A stretch of 64,000 nt of DNA. Origin: Wenyingzhuangia sp. 2_MG-2023. Lineage in GTDB: Bacteria > Bacteroidota > Bacteroidia > Flavobacteriales > Flavobacteriaceae. Below the pieces are notes generated by a model. The model was not told the origin of the DNA and did no database searches. It saw only the letters and a list, made by a program, of their open reading frames with translations. Shown one piece after another: positions 16,148 through 23,105 of this stretch. The position numbers and the translations under genes were made by a program. Where the stretch lies: positions 188,001 to 252,000 of the forward strand of contig NZ_JAUOSB010000002.1 in NCBI RefSeq assembly GCF_030548295.1, in the 5' to 3' direction. Within the stretch, counting starts at the first letter, position 1, and every line of letters begins with the position of its first letter.

Positions 16148-16180
16148 TATCGACCAGATATCGACCAAGTATCGACCAAT
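16148..16180 (+). repeat. Three tandem 11-bp repeats TATCGACCA
   Basis: TATCGACCAGA, TATCGACCAAG and TATCGACCAAT follow without gaps. The 11-bp period is the same as that of the putative arm sites of the left element, but the sequence differs. They may be arm sites of a second integrase (the prophage's own) or replication iterons. The surrounding 15894-16187 has no convincing gene. Confidence 0.55.
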
Positions 16181-16187
16181 AAACCTA

Positions 16188-16358
16188 TTAGCCTTTAACT
16201 TCTGGATCATTACCGGACTCCATAGATAGAATAAGTTCCTCGTATCTTTCAAGAGCATTGAGGTAGCCCTCGTTCCATTCTCCGAGATCACGTCTTTCCT
16301 TCATTGCTCTACTGTGTTCTATATCCTCTATGAATTGTTTCTTTGTTAATATAGCCAT
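16188..16358 (-). CDS. Small charged protein (56 aa)
   Basis: 56 codons beginning MAILTKKQFIEDIEHSRAMK, strongly charged and helical. It starts 3 bp after the stop of the HTH gene upstream on the same strand, so they form a two-gene unit. It overlaps another longer open frame (15938-16291), which is less protein-like. No known family. Confidence 0.55.
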   Translation of the reverse strand: MAILTKKQFIEDIEHSRAMKERRDLGEWNEGYLNALERYEELILSMESGNDPEVKG

Positions 16359-16361
16359 GGC

Positions 16362-16904
16362 TTACAATTTTTTATATTTAAGCTTCTGAGCCTGTATCAT
16401 TCGTTCTATTCGGTCCTTGCTGAGCTTTTCTTTTTCATCCTTGGTGTTCTTATACACTCTTGGCTTATTGTGCTCTGCATGGTCTATGCCTTTGGATTTA
16501 AGATATTTTATCACACCTGTTCTGGATGCACGGAACTGTCTCGCCACCTCAGTAGCACTCAGACTACTCATAAATGACTCAATCACTTTACAGGTGGTTG
16601 CATTAGCACAGATTGATTCTAATCGCTCTACGATCTCCTTTTCGGGTGCTTTGTACCATTTTCCAATAGTCTTTAGGTCCTTGTATTCAAGCCCTACAGT
16701 CTGCAGCACGGTCTTGTATTCATAGATTTCTTTAGATTTAAACAGTAGTCTTGTTTTAGCTCCTATAGCCTCAGATAGCTCCTTATGTATCTTTACATCT
16801 CCTGGACAACTCCCCAATGTAATGGTCTGATTTTCATCATTAATCACTGCGTACACGCTGCACACATCTTGCTTAATAGCAGTATATTTATATCGTTTTT
16901 TCAT
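16362..16904 (-). CDS. HTH protein, prophage regulator candidate
   Basis: 180 aa. Residues about 110-138 (SLSATEVARQFRASRTGVIKYLKSKGI) form a helix-turn-helix like those of Hin/Mor-type or small terminase proteins. The N-terminal 80 residues are alpha/beta and the C-terminus is a basic helix. It is transcribed divergently from the tRNA/late region, with the palindromic operator ATATCAAT-AG-ATTGATAT at 16951-16968 in between, which fits a regulator controlling both directions. A small terminase subunit is an alternative, since it is far from TerL but has the right size. Confidence 0.6.
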   Translation of the reverse strand: MKKRYKYTAIKQDVCSVYAVINDENQTITLGSCPGDVKIHKELSEAIGAKTRLLFKSKEIYEYKTVLQTVGLEYKDLKTIGKWYKAPEKEIVERLESICANATTCKVIESFMSSLSATEVARQFRASRTGVIKYLKSKGIDHAEHNKPRVYKNTKDEKEKLSKDRIERMIQAQKLKYKKL

Positions 16905-16950
16905 ATCAACACTTTTGACGTGTTAAAATTATCAATTTTTATGATATAAA

Positions 16951-16982
16951 ATATCAATAGATTGATATTTTTCCTATATTTG
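16951..16982 (+). promoter_or_regulatory. Divergent promoter with perfect palindrome
   Basis: Palindrome ATATCAAT-AG-ATTGATAT (16951-16968) overlaps the region upstream of the -7 element TATATTTG (16975-16982), which directs transcription to the right into the tRNA cluster. Placed between the HTH gene and the late-oriented genes, it is a good candidate for the operator of the lysogenic switch. The following 16983-17144 holds no gene; a TTATGG / CCATAA inverted repeat is present. Confidence 0.55.
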
Positions 16983-17144
16983 GACTCGTAATACCTGGCT
17001 CTTTTGAATCTTTGCTTGTCGGCAAGGTCGCTATTCGTTATGGTGCGTAAAGCATTAAAGTGGTTGAGCTAGGTGGTTGAACCATATTTCATGGCCATAA
17101 ATAACGATAAGACTGATTTGGCGGTAGTAAATAAACCGTCACAT

Positions 17145-17362
17145 AAGGGTATGGCGGAATTGGTAGACGTTAATCGAATAAGGTGATTCCACGGAGATAT
17201 TTAAAAAACTAAAGTACAAGGTTTTTAAAATTGAAATTTTTATTAAAGGGGCGATCAACCCTATCTAGTCAATAGGTGCGGTCTTTTTTTAATTGGTAAG
17301 TGGTGGTAGAGTCTTGACCGACTCAGTTAATTGCCGTAAGGGTTCGACTCCCTTTACCCTAA
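17145..17362 (+). tRNA. tRNA-Leu-like gene interrupted by about 130 nt
   Basis: The 5' part AAGGGTA-TG-GCG-GAATTGGTAGA-CGT has the acceptor strand and type II (Leu) D-arm. The T-arm AAGGG-TTCGACT-CCCTT and acceptor strand TACCCTA appear only about 170 nt later. The acceptor strands pair at 6 of 7 positions. The total of 218 nt exceeds a Leu tRNA by about 130 nt. A first-half hairpin AATCG-AATAAGG-TGATT could be an anticodon arm (TAA) but lacks U33. It may be an intron-bearing tRNA or a pseudo-tRNA. I do not see convincing P, Q, R, S elements of a group I intron. Confidence 0.45.
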
Positions 17363-17377
17363 CTAGGTTAACAAAAA

Positions 17378-17450
17378 AGTGTATTGAGCTTGTACGAATA
17401 GTTAAAACTACGGCCAAAGTGAATTTGTTAAAACCTAAAATCAATACACT
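17378..17450. repeat. 10-bp inverted repeat of tRNA-like length
   Basis: AGTGTATTGA (17378-17387) and TCAATACACT (17441-17450) are perfectly complementary, 53 nt apart. The total of 73 nt equals a tRNA, with the arms in the acceptor position, but no standard T-loop is present. It may be a decayed tRNA gene or a structured spacer in the tRNA cluster. Confidence 0.4.
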
Positions 17451-17454
17451 GGTT

Positions 17455-17528
17455 TATCATATAGCTCAGTGGCTAGAGCACTCCTTTGTAACTGGGAGAG
17501 GTCGCAGGTTCAAATCCTGTTATGATAA
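17455..17528 (+). tRNA. tRNA with unusual anticodon loop (Thr-TGT or Tyr-GTA)
   Basis: Acceptor TATCATA / TATGATA, D-arm GCTC...GAGC and T-arm GCAGG-TTCAAAT-CCTGT are all well formed. The anticodon stem pairs fully only as CTCCT / GGGAG, which leaves an 8-nt loop TTGTAACT. With a 7-nt loop the stem has several mismatches. The anticodon is therefore uncertain: TGT would be Thr, GTA Tyr. Eight-base loops are known from +1 frameshift suppressor tRNAs. Confidence 0.7.
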
Positions 17529-17533
17529 CAACC

Positions 17534-17914
17534 ATGAAAGCGGTAACTAGGCTTTTTACTTTTCTGATCTGTATGATTGGATTTGCGGGATTCGGGAATT
17601 CTACACCCGACCTGGCCATAAATTCGGTTATTACTGTTTATGAGGACGATGGCCCCATTACAGTAATTAAAAACGTAGATGATTCACTGGATGAAGTTGT
17701 TATTGTCATTGGCTATCAGAGCCAGGTCAAAAGCACTTCTTTTAAAGTTTCCGACTTAATGATAACAGCGAAGGAAGCTAAAATAAAAGACAAATACGTT
17801 GGCTCGGTATACAAACCTCCATTAATAAAAGGCTTAAAGGATAATGATATACATAACAATATTTTTTTTGCTGAAAACCACCGAAAGCCAAGAGACGGTA
17901 TTAGGATGGTTTAA
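17534..17914 (+). CDS. Small secreted protein between tRNA genes
   Basis: 126 aa from the ATG at 17534, six bases after the end of the preceding tRNA; an in-frame upstream ATG overlaps the tRNA and is rejected. The N-terminus (MKAVTRLFTFLICMIGFAGF) is a signal peptide. The mature part is acidic and then basic, with YEDDGPITVIKNVDDSLDEV. No known family. A secreted product inside a phage tRNA cluster may be a lysogenic-conversion gene or a superinfection factor; this is inference. Confidence 0.6.
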   Translation: MKAVTRLFTFLICMIGFAGFGNSTPDLAINSVITVYEDDGPITVIKNVDDSLDEVVIVIGYQSQVKSTSFKVSDLMITAKEAKIKDKYVGSVYKPPLIKGLKDNDIHNNIFFAENHRKPRDGIRMV

Positions 17915-17939
17915 AACAAACCCCCAATAAAAGAAAACG

Positions 17940-17970
17940 AAAAGACTCTAGTGTTTTACTAGAGTCTTTT
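17940..17970 (+). terminator. Strong rho-independent terminator
   Basis: A 13-bp perfect stem (AAAAGACTCTAGT / ACTAGAGTCTTTT) with a GTTTT loop, directly behind the secreted-protein gene and before the next tRNA. Confidence 0.85.
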
Positions 17971-17973
17971 AAA

Positions 17974-18046
17974 GGCCCCTTAGCTCATTGGCTAGAGCAG
18001 TACTCTCATAAAGTGAAGGTCATTGGTTCGATTCCAATAGGGGCCA
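17974..18046 (+). tRNA. tRNA with CAT anticodon (Met or Ile2)
   Basis: Acceptor GGCCCCT / AGGGGCC, D-arm GCTC...GAGC, loop CTCATAA giving anticodon CAT, T-arm ATTGG-TTCGATT-CCAAT, discriminator A. No CCA is encoded. The anticodon stem GTACT / AGTGA has one mismatch and one wobble pair. CAT could be elongator Met or, after lysidine modification, Ile. Confidence 0.88.
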
Positions 18047-18052
18047 CAAAAA

Positions 18053-18126
18053 TCTCAAGTAGCTCAACTGGTTAGAGCACCCGACTGTTAATCGGGAGGT
18101 TATAGGTTCGACCCCTATCTTGAGAG
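18053..18126 (+). tRNA. tRNA-Asn (GTT)
   Basis: Acceptor TCTCAAG / CTTGAGA, anticodon stem CCCGA / TCGGG with loop CTGTTAA (anticodon GTT), T-arm ATAGG-TTCGACC-CCTAT, discriminator G. It lies 6 bp after the CAT tRNA, so both are probably processed from one transcript. Confidence 0.9.
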
Positions 18127-18190
18127 CAACAATCAAAAGAAGCCTTGTGAAAGCTTACAGCAAGTACTAAGTGTACAATTAATACTTGTT

Positions 18191-18535
18191 ATGAGTTTCT
18201 GGACTAGATACCTAGATAGCAGGGCATACAGAATTAAAGCGACAAAAATAATGAATCTAACTAAGGAGGTATTCGTTGATATAATCACTACTATCAAAAA
18301 CCAACACGACTATGACTTGTTTAAATCTGAAAAACTTTCAGAGATTTTAAACTGCGATACAACTATTTACGATAATAGCAGATTGATCAATAGCTTCTTT
18401 AAAATACTACACCAAAAATTTCCTCCAGGAAAAGATTTTTGCAGTATACAGCATTTTTGTTATGAGCTTGATTTTGGACGAAGATTGGAGCCTACAAAAA
18501 CAATAGAACAACTTTGGGAAGAGTTACAAAATTAA
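18191..18535 (+). CDS. Hypothetical protein (114 aa)
   Basis: 114 aa, helical, basic N-terminus (MSFWTRYLDSRAYRIKATKI...). I see no recognised domain. It is the first of a tightly packed rightward series that runs to 22545 with 4-20 bp gaps or overlaps. An in-frame ATG at 18251 could also be the start. Confidence 0.6.
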   Translation: MSFWTRYLDSRAYRIKATKIMNLTKEVFVDIITTIKNQHDYDLFKSEKLSEILNCDTTIYDNSRLINSFFKILHQKFPPGKDFCSIQHFCYELDFGRRLEPTKTIEQLWEELQN

Positions 18536-18539
18536 ACAA

Positions 18540-18884
18540 ATGAAAAAAATCACACAAGAAGAAGCACAAAAAAGAGGATTAAAGGCAGTTATATATTGTC
18601 AACTAGCCTGTGAAGCTATAGCCGGACTTATAGGTACGGATCTATATGTAAGAGAGGCAAAGAATTACGCTAACAAGTTTTGTAAAAGCATAGATTCTTT
18701 AGCTAATCAGTACGATTTGGTTTATGACGAAGGAGGGGAAGGAGCTCAAACCATCCTAAACGACATTGATGGGCTTATAAAAAAACTTTCTTCTGGAGAT
18801 ATAGAGGTGGTCCAAGCTGTAGCTAGAATACACGAGGGTTATTTAGCCAAGCTTGAATCTTTAAAAAAGGAATCTAATGAATAG
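18540..18884 (+). CDS. Hypothetical helical protein (114 aa)
   Basis: 114 aa, almost all helical (MKKITQEEAQKRGLKAVIYC...), acidic, soluble. The family is not recognised. Its stop overlaps the start of the next gene by 8 bp, consistent with translational coupling. Confidence 0.65.
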   Translation: MKKITQEEAQKRGLKAVIYCQLACEAIAGLIGTDLYVREAKNYANKFCKSIDSLANQYDLVYDEGGEGAQTILNDIDGLIKKLSSGDIEVVQAVARIHEGYLAKLESLKKESNE

Positions 18885-19134
18885 GATCGAACAATTGGCA
18901 ACTGGTTTTAGCGGGGGTTCTGAGGTGATTATAATATGCTCTGAGAAAGATGTAAAATCTTTTAAAAATGAAATAGAGGAAATATACCAAAATACACCCG
19001 CTATACTTATGGTAACAAACCTAGTAAATACCGAACACTTTTTTTCCTTTATGCACCAAGGCAAACATTTCTACTTAGTAACAGATGAGCACGCTCCTGT
19101 TTTTTTAAAGAAAATGTACAGTGAAAAATCTTAA
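18877..19134 (+). CDS. Hypothetical protein (85 aa)
   Basis: 85 aa alpha/beta protein, MNRIEQLATGFSGGSEVIII..., with a beta-strand, helix, strand order. No family recognised. Coupled to the preceding gene by overlap. Confidence 0.6.
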   Translation: MNRIEQLATGFSGGSEVIIICSEKDVKSFKNEIEEIYQNTPAILMVTNLVNTEHFFSFMHQGKHFYLVTDEHAPVFLKKMYSEKS

Positions 19135-19145
19135 TCAAAGAGTAG

Positions 19146-19247
19146 ATGGATTTAGAACAGATTGCTGCAATTCAACAGTCATTGAATTGCATGGAGAGAA
19201 TAGACAATGTACTTGCTGCCTTAGAGATTGCACTAATCAATGGTTAA
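19146..19247 (+). CDS. 33-aa helical peptide
   Basis: The frame MDLEQIAAIQQSLNCMERID plus NVLAALEIALING is amphipathic and helical, with a purine-rich stretch (AAAGAG) about 10 bp upstream. It fills the gap between two packed genes on the same strand. It is too short to assign. Confidence 0.4.
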   Translation: MDLEQIAAIQQSLNCMERIDNVLAALEIALING

Positions 19248-19265
19248 TTTATATAAATACAATTC

Positions 19266-19613
19266 ATGAAAAATCACACTAAAATATATTTAAAAGCTTT
19301 TGGCTACGACCTTGAAATGAGTTTTAGCGATCAATTTATTCCATGTGAAATATGTGGAGCAAAAGGGAATGATGTTCACCACATAGTAAATCGTGAAGAC
19401 AGGATAGAAAACTTAATGTTTCTTACTAGAGACAACCATATAAAATATGGTGAGAAGGTTAAAACAAATGCCATGCTCTTAAAAATTCACAGAAGGGCTT
19501 TAAACAAAGCCAACATACCATATGACAATGAATGGTTTGAGAGTTGGATAAAACACTACGAAGCAAAAAGTGAATTAAGAAATCTTCAAAAAACAATCTC
19601 ACAAAATGAGTAA
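19266..19613 (+). CDS. HNH-fold nuclease-like protein
   Basis: 115 aa. CEICGAKGNDVHHI supplies a CxxC knuckle and the DVHH element of a beta-beta-alpha-metal HNH domain, followed by NLMFLTRDNHIKYG where the N and H of the motif fall. The rest is a basic helical tail. In phages, HNH proteins near the structural genes often act with the terminase or are homing nucleases; this one is far from TerL. Confidence 0.75.
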   Translation: MKNHTKIYLKAFGYDLEMSFSDQFIPCEICGAKGNDVHHIVNREDRIENLMFLTRDNHIKYGEKVKTNAMLLKIHRRALNKANIPYDNEWFESWIKHYEAKSELRNLQKTISQNE

Positions 19614-19938
19614 TTCCAACGATCATGACTGGGAGTCGTTCTGTAGACTAGGAGAAGCTATAGGAGACGGACTACACCACGAAGACCCTTGGATAGCTAA
19701 AGAGTATAAAAGGCTGCAGAAAATTCTTTTACCAAAAACAGATTTGGAAAAAAATATAGAAAAAAAAATTCGTATCAAAAGAAACGAGAACATAAACATT
19801 CAAATTATTGAAAGGCTAAAAAAAGACAAATGTATTTGCGGAAGCAATTTAAAACAAGTTAGATCTGGAAGTAAAACAGTTGTTTGTAAAAACGAAGAGT
19901 GTAAAAAAAAATACACTTATAATTCTCGAAAAAAATGA
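19606..19938 (+). CDS. Zinc-ribbon protein (110 aa)
   Basis: 110 aa. The N-terminal half is acidic-helical and the middle lysine-rich. The C-terminus CICGSNLKQVRSGSKTVVCK then NEECKKKYTYN holds four Cys in a C-x-C ... C-x4-C arrangement resembling a zinc ribbon. Overlaps both neighbours by 4-8 bp, as expected in an operon. Confidence 0.6.
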   Translation: MSNSNDHDWESFCRLGEAIGDGLHHEDPWIAKEYKRLQKILLPKTDLEKNIEKKIRIKRNENINIQIIERLKKDKCICGSNLKQVRSGSKTVVCKNEECKKKYTYNSRKK

Positions 19939-20354
19939 TAGCAGGAATTGATCCAGATGTAGATAAGTCGGGTTTAGCAACCATAGAAAGTAAAGAAGTT
20001 AAATTAATGAATCTGACTTTTTTTGAACTCTTTGATTTTTTAAAAGAAAACAGGCCATTGCTTGTAGTTATCGAAGGAGGTTGGCTAAACAAAGGGAATT
20101 GGCATAAAGATGAAGATGGTACTGCAGCAGTAAACGCAGCCATAGGAAACAATACAGGACGTAACCATGAGACGGGTAGAAAGATTGTAGAAATGTTAAT
20201 CTACTTAGAGATTCCTCATAAAGTTACCAAGCCCACAACAAGTAAAGTAAATGCAAGACTTTTTAAAATGATCACAGGAATAAAAATCCGAACAAATCAA
20301 GAACAAAGGGATGCTTACATGTTAATACATAATATAAAAATTAAGAAGAAATGA
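19935..20354 (+). CDS. RuvC-like (RNase H fold) nuclease
   Basis: 139 aa. GIDPDVDKSGLA at the N-terminus gives the first catalytic Asp (D6) on the first beta strand; LLVVIEGGW gives the Glu (E47) on strand 4; NQEQRDAYML gives the C-terminal acidic pair (E123, D126). The layout and size match phage RuvC-type Holliday junction resolvases. It would resolve branched DNA before packaging. Confidence 0.75.
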   Translation: MIAGIDPDVDKSGLATIESKEVKLMNLTFFELFDFLKENRPLLVVIEGGWLNKGNWHKDEDGTAAVNAAIGNNTGRNHETGRKIVEMLIYLEIPHKVTKPTTSKVNARLFKMITGIKIRTNQEQRDAYMLIHNIKIKKK

Positions 20355-20650
20355 AAGTCCTAGAAGCAAACGAAGCTAAAGCAAAAAACAAAAGAATTCT
20401 AATTCAGTTAGCAGAAAGAGAAGACGGTATAAAAGTCTTTTTAGTAGAAACTAAAACGCTAATAGATTTTAAAAGCAGACATATTTTAAACACCAAAACC
20501 TGCTACAGCATAGAAACCTTTGCTATTCTATCTAATTTATTTGAGAGCTTTTTAAACGCTCCTATTATAAAAAACAAACACTTATTAAAAGAGCTTGATG
20601 AGCTATACAAACAAGACAAAATAAGTGTGGCCACCACTATGAAACAATAA
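20351..20650 (+). CDS. Hypothetical protein (99 aa)
   Basis: 99 aa, basic, soluble (MKVLEANEAKAKNKRILIQL...). The family is not recognised. It overlaps the RuvC-like gene by 4 bp and precedes the GroES gene by 15 bp. Confidence 0.6.
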   Translation: MKVLEANEAKAKNKRILIQLAEREDGIKVFLVETKTLIDFKSRHILNTKTCYSIETFAILSNLFESFLNAPIIKNKHLLKELDELYKQDKISVATTMKQ

Positions 20651-20665
20651 TTAATCAATACGAAT

Positions 20666-20917
20666 ATGCAATTACTAAGAAATCTAATATTGGTAAAGCC
20701 AATAAAAGAAGAGAACAAAACAGCAAGCGGTTTAATTATTCCAGAAGGTAAAGCCGAAAAACAAAACGTTGGAGAAGTTTTATTAACAGGCCCTAAAGCC
20801 GAAATTGTAAAAGTTGGTGATAAAGTAAAACATCATCCGCACACAGGTATAAGTCAAGTTTACGAAGGAGAAGAGTGTCTCTTTTTAAAGGAAGATGATA
20901 TCATAGCAGTACTGTAA
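20666..20917 (+). CDS. Phage GroES-like co-chaperonin
   Basis: 83 aa, slightly shorter than bacterial GroES (about 95 aa). LRNLILVKPIKEENKTASGLIIPEG is the N-terminal strand and mobile loop (T-x-S-G-L-I-I-P). GEVLLTGP, VKVGDKVKHHPHTG and EECLFLKEDDIIAVL correspond to the remaining GroES strands. It likely partners host GroEL for folding the capsid protein, as T4 gp31 does. A second, more divergent GroES-like protein is encoded at 32043-32675. Confidence 0.88.
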   Translation: MQLLRNLILVKPIKEENKTASGLIIPEGKAEKQNVGEVLLTGPKAEIVKVGDKVKHHPHTGISQVYEGEECLFLKEDDIIAVL

Positions 20918-21300
20918 TGAACAATCCATACATACATATAAAAAGAAGAAAAGTTCCGTTGTATGGTGGGTATTTAGCTATCGTTCTCACCAACGACTTA
21001 CATCTTTTAAAAACCAAAGTAGACCCAAATTTCAGCAGAGACTATGTTTACGCACATGCAATACATTTAAACTACAAAAGCAGAGAGACTTTTTGCATTG
21101 TGTTAAACATAGATTCTGACCAGAAAAATATAAGTCCAGGAGTAGTGTCACATGAAGCCTTACATATCACAAGCTTCATTGCCGACACAAGAGGATTTGT
21201 AGCAGATTTTAATAATGATGAACCATTAGCGTATCTGCAGGGATGGGTAACAGACCAAGTTCATAAATTTATTAAAGAGAAAGGAAAAAAATTAAAATAA
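20917..21300 (+). CDS. HExxH zinc metallopeptidase-like protein
   Basis: 127 aa. VVSHEALHITSFIADTRG contains the HExxH zinc motif, followed by NNDEPLAYLQGWVTD, which places a third ligand Glu about 25 residues later as in gluzincin-type small phage peptidases. The stop/start with GroES share one base (ATGA-type overlap). It may process virion proteins or act on host proteins; the substrate is not deducible. Confidence 0.7.
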   Translation: MNNPYIHIKRRKVPLYGGYLAIVLTNDLHLLKTKVDPNFSRDYVYAHAIHLNYKSRETFCIVLNIDSDQKNISPGVVSHEALHITSFIADTRGFVADFNNDEPLAYLQGWVTDQVHKFIKEKGKKLK

Positions 21301-21671
21301 TGCCTAAAAACAACTGTAAATCAAACTGCAATAATTGCAACAAAAATATGGAAGCAAACAACAAAGTTTTAAAAAAAGGAAAAATACCATTAAACCTATT
21401 CAGCAAGCTAAATAATGCTATCCAACAGTATGTTAGAATATTTGAGGAAAAACACGATTTAGGTTTTCATTTTTGGATTGGTGATCAAATTGGAGGTACA
21501 GCCGATTTTAACGGAGCCTATTCAGTATGTTTTAAAGACATAAGACTGGACCTTGAAAACGATATACCTAAAAAATATTTTAACGAATGGTATGATATGA
21601 TTGGTATAGCCACAGATGGAGATATCGAAATCACATATTATTCTTTTTTGAAAAATAAAAATTTAATCTAA
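21300..21671 (+). CDS. Hypothetical protein with Cys-rich N-terminus (123 aa)
   Basis: The N-terminus NNCKSNCNNCNKNMEANNKV carries a C-x3-C-x2-C cluster that may bind metal; the rest (30-123) is a soluble alpha/beta domain with FEEKHDLGFHFWIGDQIGG. An internal ATG at residue 17 would give a version without the Cys cluster. The family is not recognised. Confidence 0.6.
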   Translation: MPKNNCKSNCNNCNKNMEANNKVLKKGKIPLNLFSKLNNAIQQYVRIFEEKHDLGFHFWIGDQIGGTADFNGAYSVCFKDIRLDLENDIPKKYFNEWYDMIGIATDGDIEITYYSFLKNKNLI

Positions 21672-21676
21672 AGACC

Positions 21677-22030
21677 ATGGCAGAAAGAAAAAAATTATAC
21701 AGCTATAGCGAAGCGTTAAAAGCTGTAAAGCAAGGAAAAATGATACAAAGAAAAGGATGGAACGGAAAAGGTTTATTTGTGTTTATGCAAGTGCCTTCTG
21801 TTATAGATGTTGTAAAAACCGTTCCTAAAATGCAATCCCTTCCAGAAAGTGTTAAGCAAGAATTTTTGAAAAGAGAAGCTAAACACAAAGAGCAAAATAT
21901 TTTCAGCAAAACCAACACTACTCTACAGTATGTGAACCAAATGGCTATTGTAGATAAAAAAAATAAAATTCAAGGTTGGTCCCCAAGTGTTGCAGATACA
22001 CTAGAAGAAGACTGGTACATTATTGATTAA
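21677..22030 (+). CDS. tad2: Tad2-family protein (DUF2829), anti-Thoeris type
   Basis: 117 aa. YSYSEALKAVKQGKMIQRKG-W-NGKG-LFVFM and IQGWSPSVADTLEEDWYII reproduce the DUF2829 pattern (EAL-x-x-L-x-x-GK-x-x-x-R-x-x-W ... W-x-P-s-x-x-D-x-L-x-x-D-W). Known Tad2 proteins sequester the cyclic ADP-ribose signal made by Thoeris ThsB and so block that defence. A longer middle segment (about 40-85) than in compact Tad2 is present. Domain assignment is firm; the anti-defence role here is inferred from the family. Confidence 0.78.
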   Translation: MAERKKLYSYSEALKAVKQGKMIQRKGWNGKGLFVFMQVPSVIDVVKTVPKMQSLPESVKQEFLKREAKHKEQNIFSKTNTTLQYVNQMAIVDKKNKIQGWSPSVADTLEEDWYIID

Positions 22031-22050
22031 TCTTAAAATCCAAATATATT

Positions 22051-22545
22051 ATGGAAAATTACATAGGTGTTAAAAACATCAAGGCTAGTCCAATGACAAG
22101 GGGTGAATACAACAGGTACAGAGGTTGGGACTTACCTAAAGATGAAGATGGTTCTGAAAAAGGATATCTAGTTGAATATTTAGACTCGAAAAAAATCGTA
22201 CACCCAAACCACAAAGGTTATATATCTTGGAGTCCAAAAGATGTTTTTGATAAAGCCTACAGAAAAACAAAAGGATTAACTTTTGGGTTAGTGTTAGAAG
22301 CTATTAAGTTAGGTAAAAAAGCTTATAGATCTGAATGGATCGGAAAGGTTAATTTCATATGGTTTTTACCTAGCCCCACGGAAAGAAAAAAATGGGTTGG
22401 AAGTTCTAAAATAATTGATTCTTTTGAGGGAGAAAAAGAAAATAGCATAGGGTCTATTAGAATAACTATTGACAAAAAGAACTCTACCACATGGGTTCCT
22501 ACAGAAGAAGATGTTTTAGCAGAAGATTGGACGGTCTTAGATTAA
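22051..22545 (+). CDS. Two-domain protein with C-terminal Tad2/DUF2829 domain
   Basis: 164 aa. Residues 1-75 (ENYIGVKNIKASPMTRGEYN... GYISWSPKDVFDKAY) form a small domain common in phage proteins. Residues 76-164 are a second DUF2829 copy: LTFGLVLEAIKLGKKAYRSEW and WVPTEEDVLAEDWTVLD. It lies 20 bp after the first Tad2 gene. The two copies share motifs but little other sequence, so they may bind different nucleotides or form mixed oligomers. Confidence 0.75.
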   Translation: MENYIGVKNIKASPMTRGEYNRYRGWDLPKDEDGSEKGYLVEYLDSKKIVHPNHKGYISWSPKDVFDKAYRKTKGLTFGLVLEAIKLGKKAYRSEWIGKVNFIWFLPSPTERKKWVGSSKIIDSFEGEKENSIGSIRITIDKKNSTTWVPTEEDVLAEDWTVLD

Positions 22546-23105
22546 CCCCTAAATAAATGTTTTTTATGATCTGGAACTGGTAATTTATTTAACTTTTTTA
22601 TCAGTTCCATTTTTTTTCTATCAAAATCCACCTTCTTACTATCATCCTCAAAAGGGTTTTCTTCTGGAGATTCTGGAATTCTCTTTTCCCCGGAAAGACA
22701 TTCGTAAAAATCTATTACAATGTTCTGCCCTTTTTTATTCAAACAATACACTCGCTTCATAACATCTTTATCATCCATTACGAGGTTAATATACCCAGAT
22801 TCTTTTATGCTATTCCATTTTTTATAGGTAAAAGTTCTAGGTGTGTCAAAGAAATCTACCATAGTAAATAGATTCAATCCCATTAATCTCAACATCAACT
22901 CCAAAAATTCATAAGGAACATTGTGTTTTTTTTGGATATAAGTACGTATTGTAAAAAGATTTTCCAAGAAATCATACCCTTTATAAACCTCCTTAAATTG
23001 TTTCTTAGAATACTTCGGAATTTCATTCACACACACAAGTTGAGCGTTTTTATCAGAGATCACCTTCTTCACTCTTTTTGAAGCATTACAGTTTAATTCA
23101 CTCAT
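22542..23105 (-). CDS. Winged-helix (MarR-like) regulator candidate
   Basis: The ATG at 23105 (MSELNCNASKRVKK) is preferred to one at 23150, because the longer version would run through the operator-like repeats. 187 aa. Residues about 65-150 (YEFLELMLRLMGLNLFTMVD... WNSIKESGYINLVMDD... VYCLNKKGQNIVIDFYECL) have the helix-helix-wing pattern of MarR-type proteins. The only leftward gene between the early-type series and the tail genes, it probably autoregulates and controls the adjacent divergent tail-gene promoter. Confidence 0.65.
   Translation of the reverse strand: MSELNCNASKRVKKVISDKNAQLVCVNEIPKYSKKQFKEVYKGYDFLENLFTIRTYIQKKHNVPYEFLELMLRLMGLNLFTMVDFFDTPRTFTYKKWNSIKESGYINLVMDDKDVMKRVYCLNKKGQNIVIDFYECLSGEKRIPESPEENPFEDDSKKVDFDRKKMELIKKLNKLPVPDHKKHLFRG

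Noticed and set aside
15938-16291. Open frame of 117 codons on the minus strand at the left end of the prophage
   Set aside because: Composition is not protein-like, it spans the TATCGACCA repeats, and it overlaps the better 56-aa frame and its neighbour's coupling.
16983-17144. Additional tRNA between the operator and the Leu-like gene
   Set aside because: A TTATGG/CCATAA acceptor-like repeat exists but no T-loop consensus or anticodon arm could be found.
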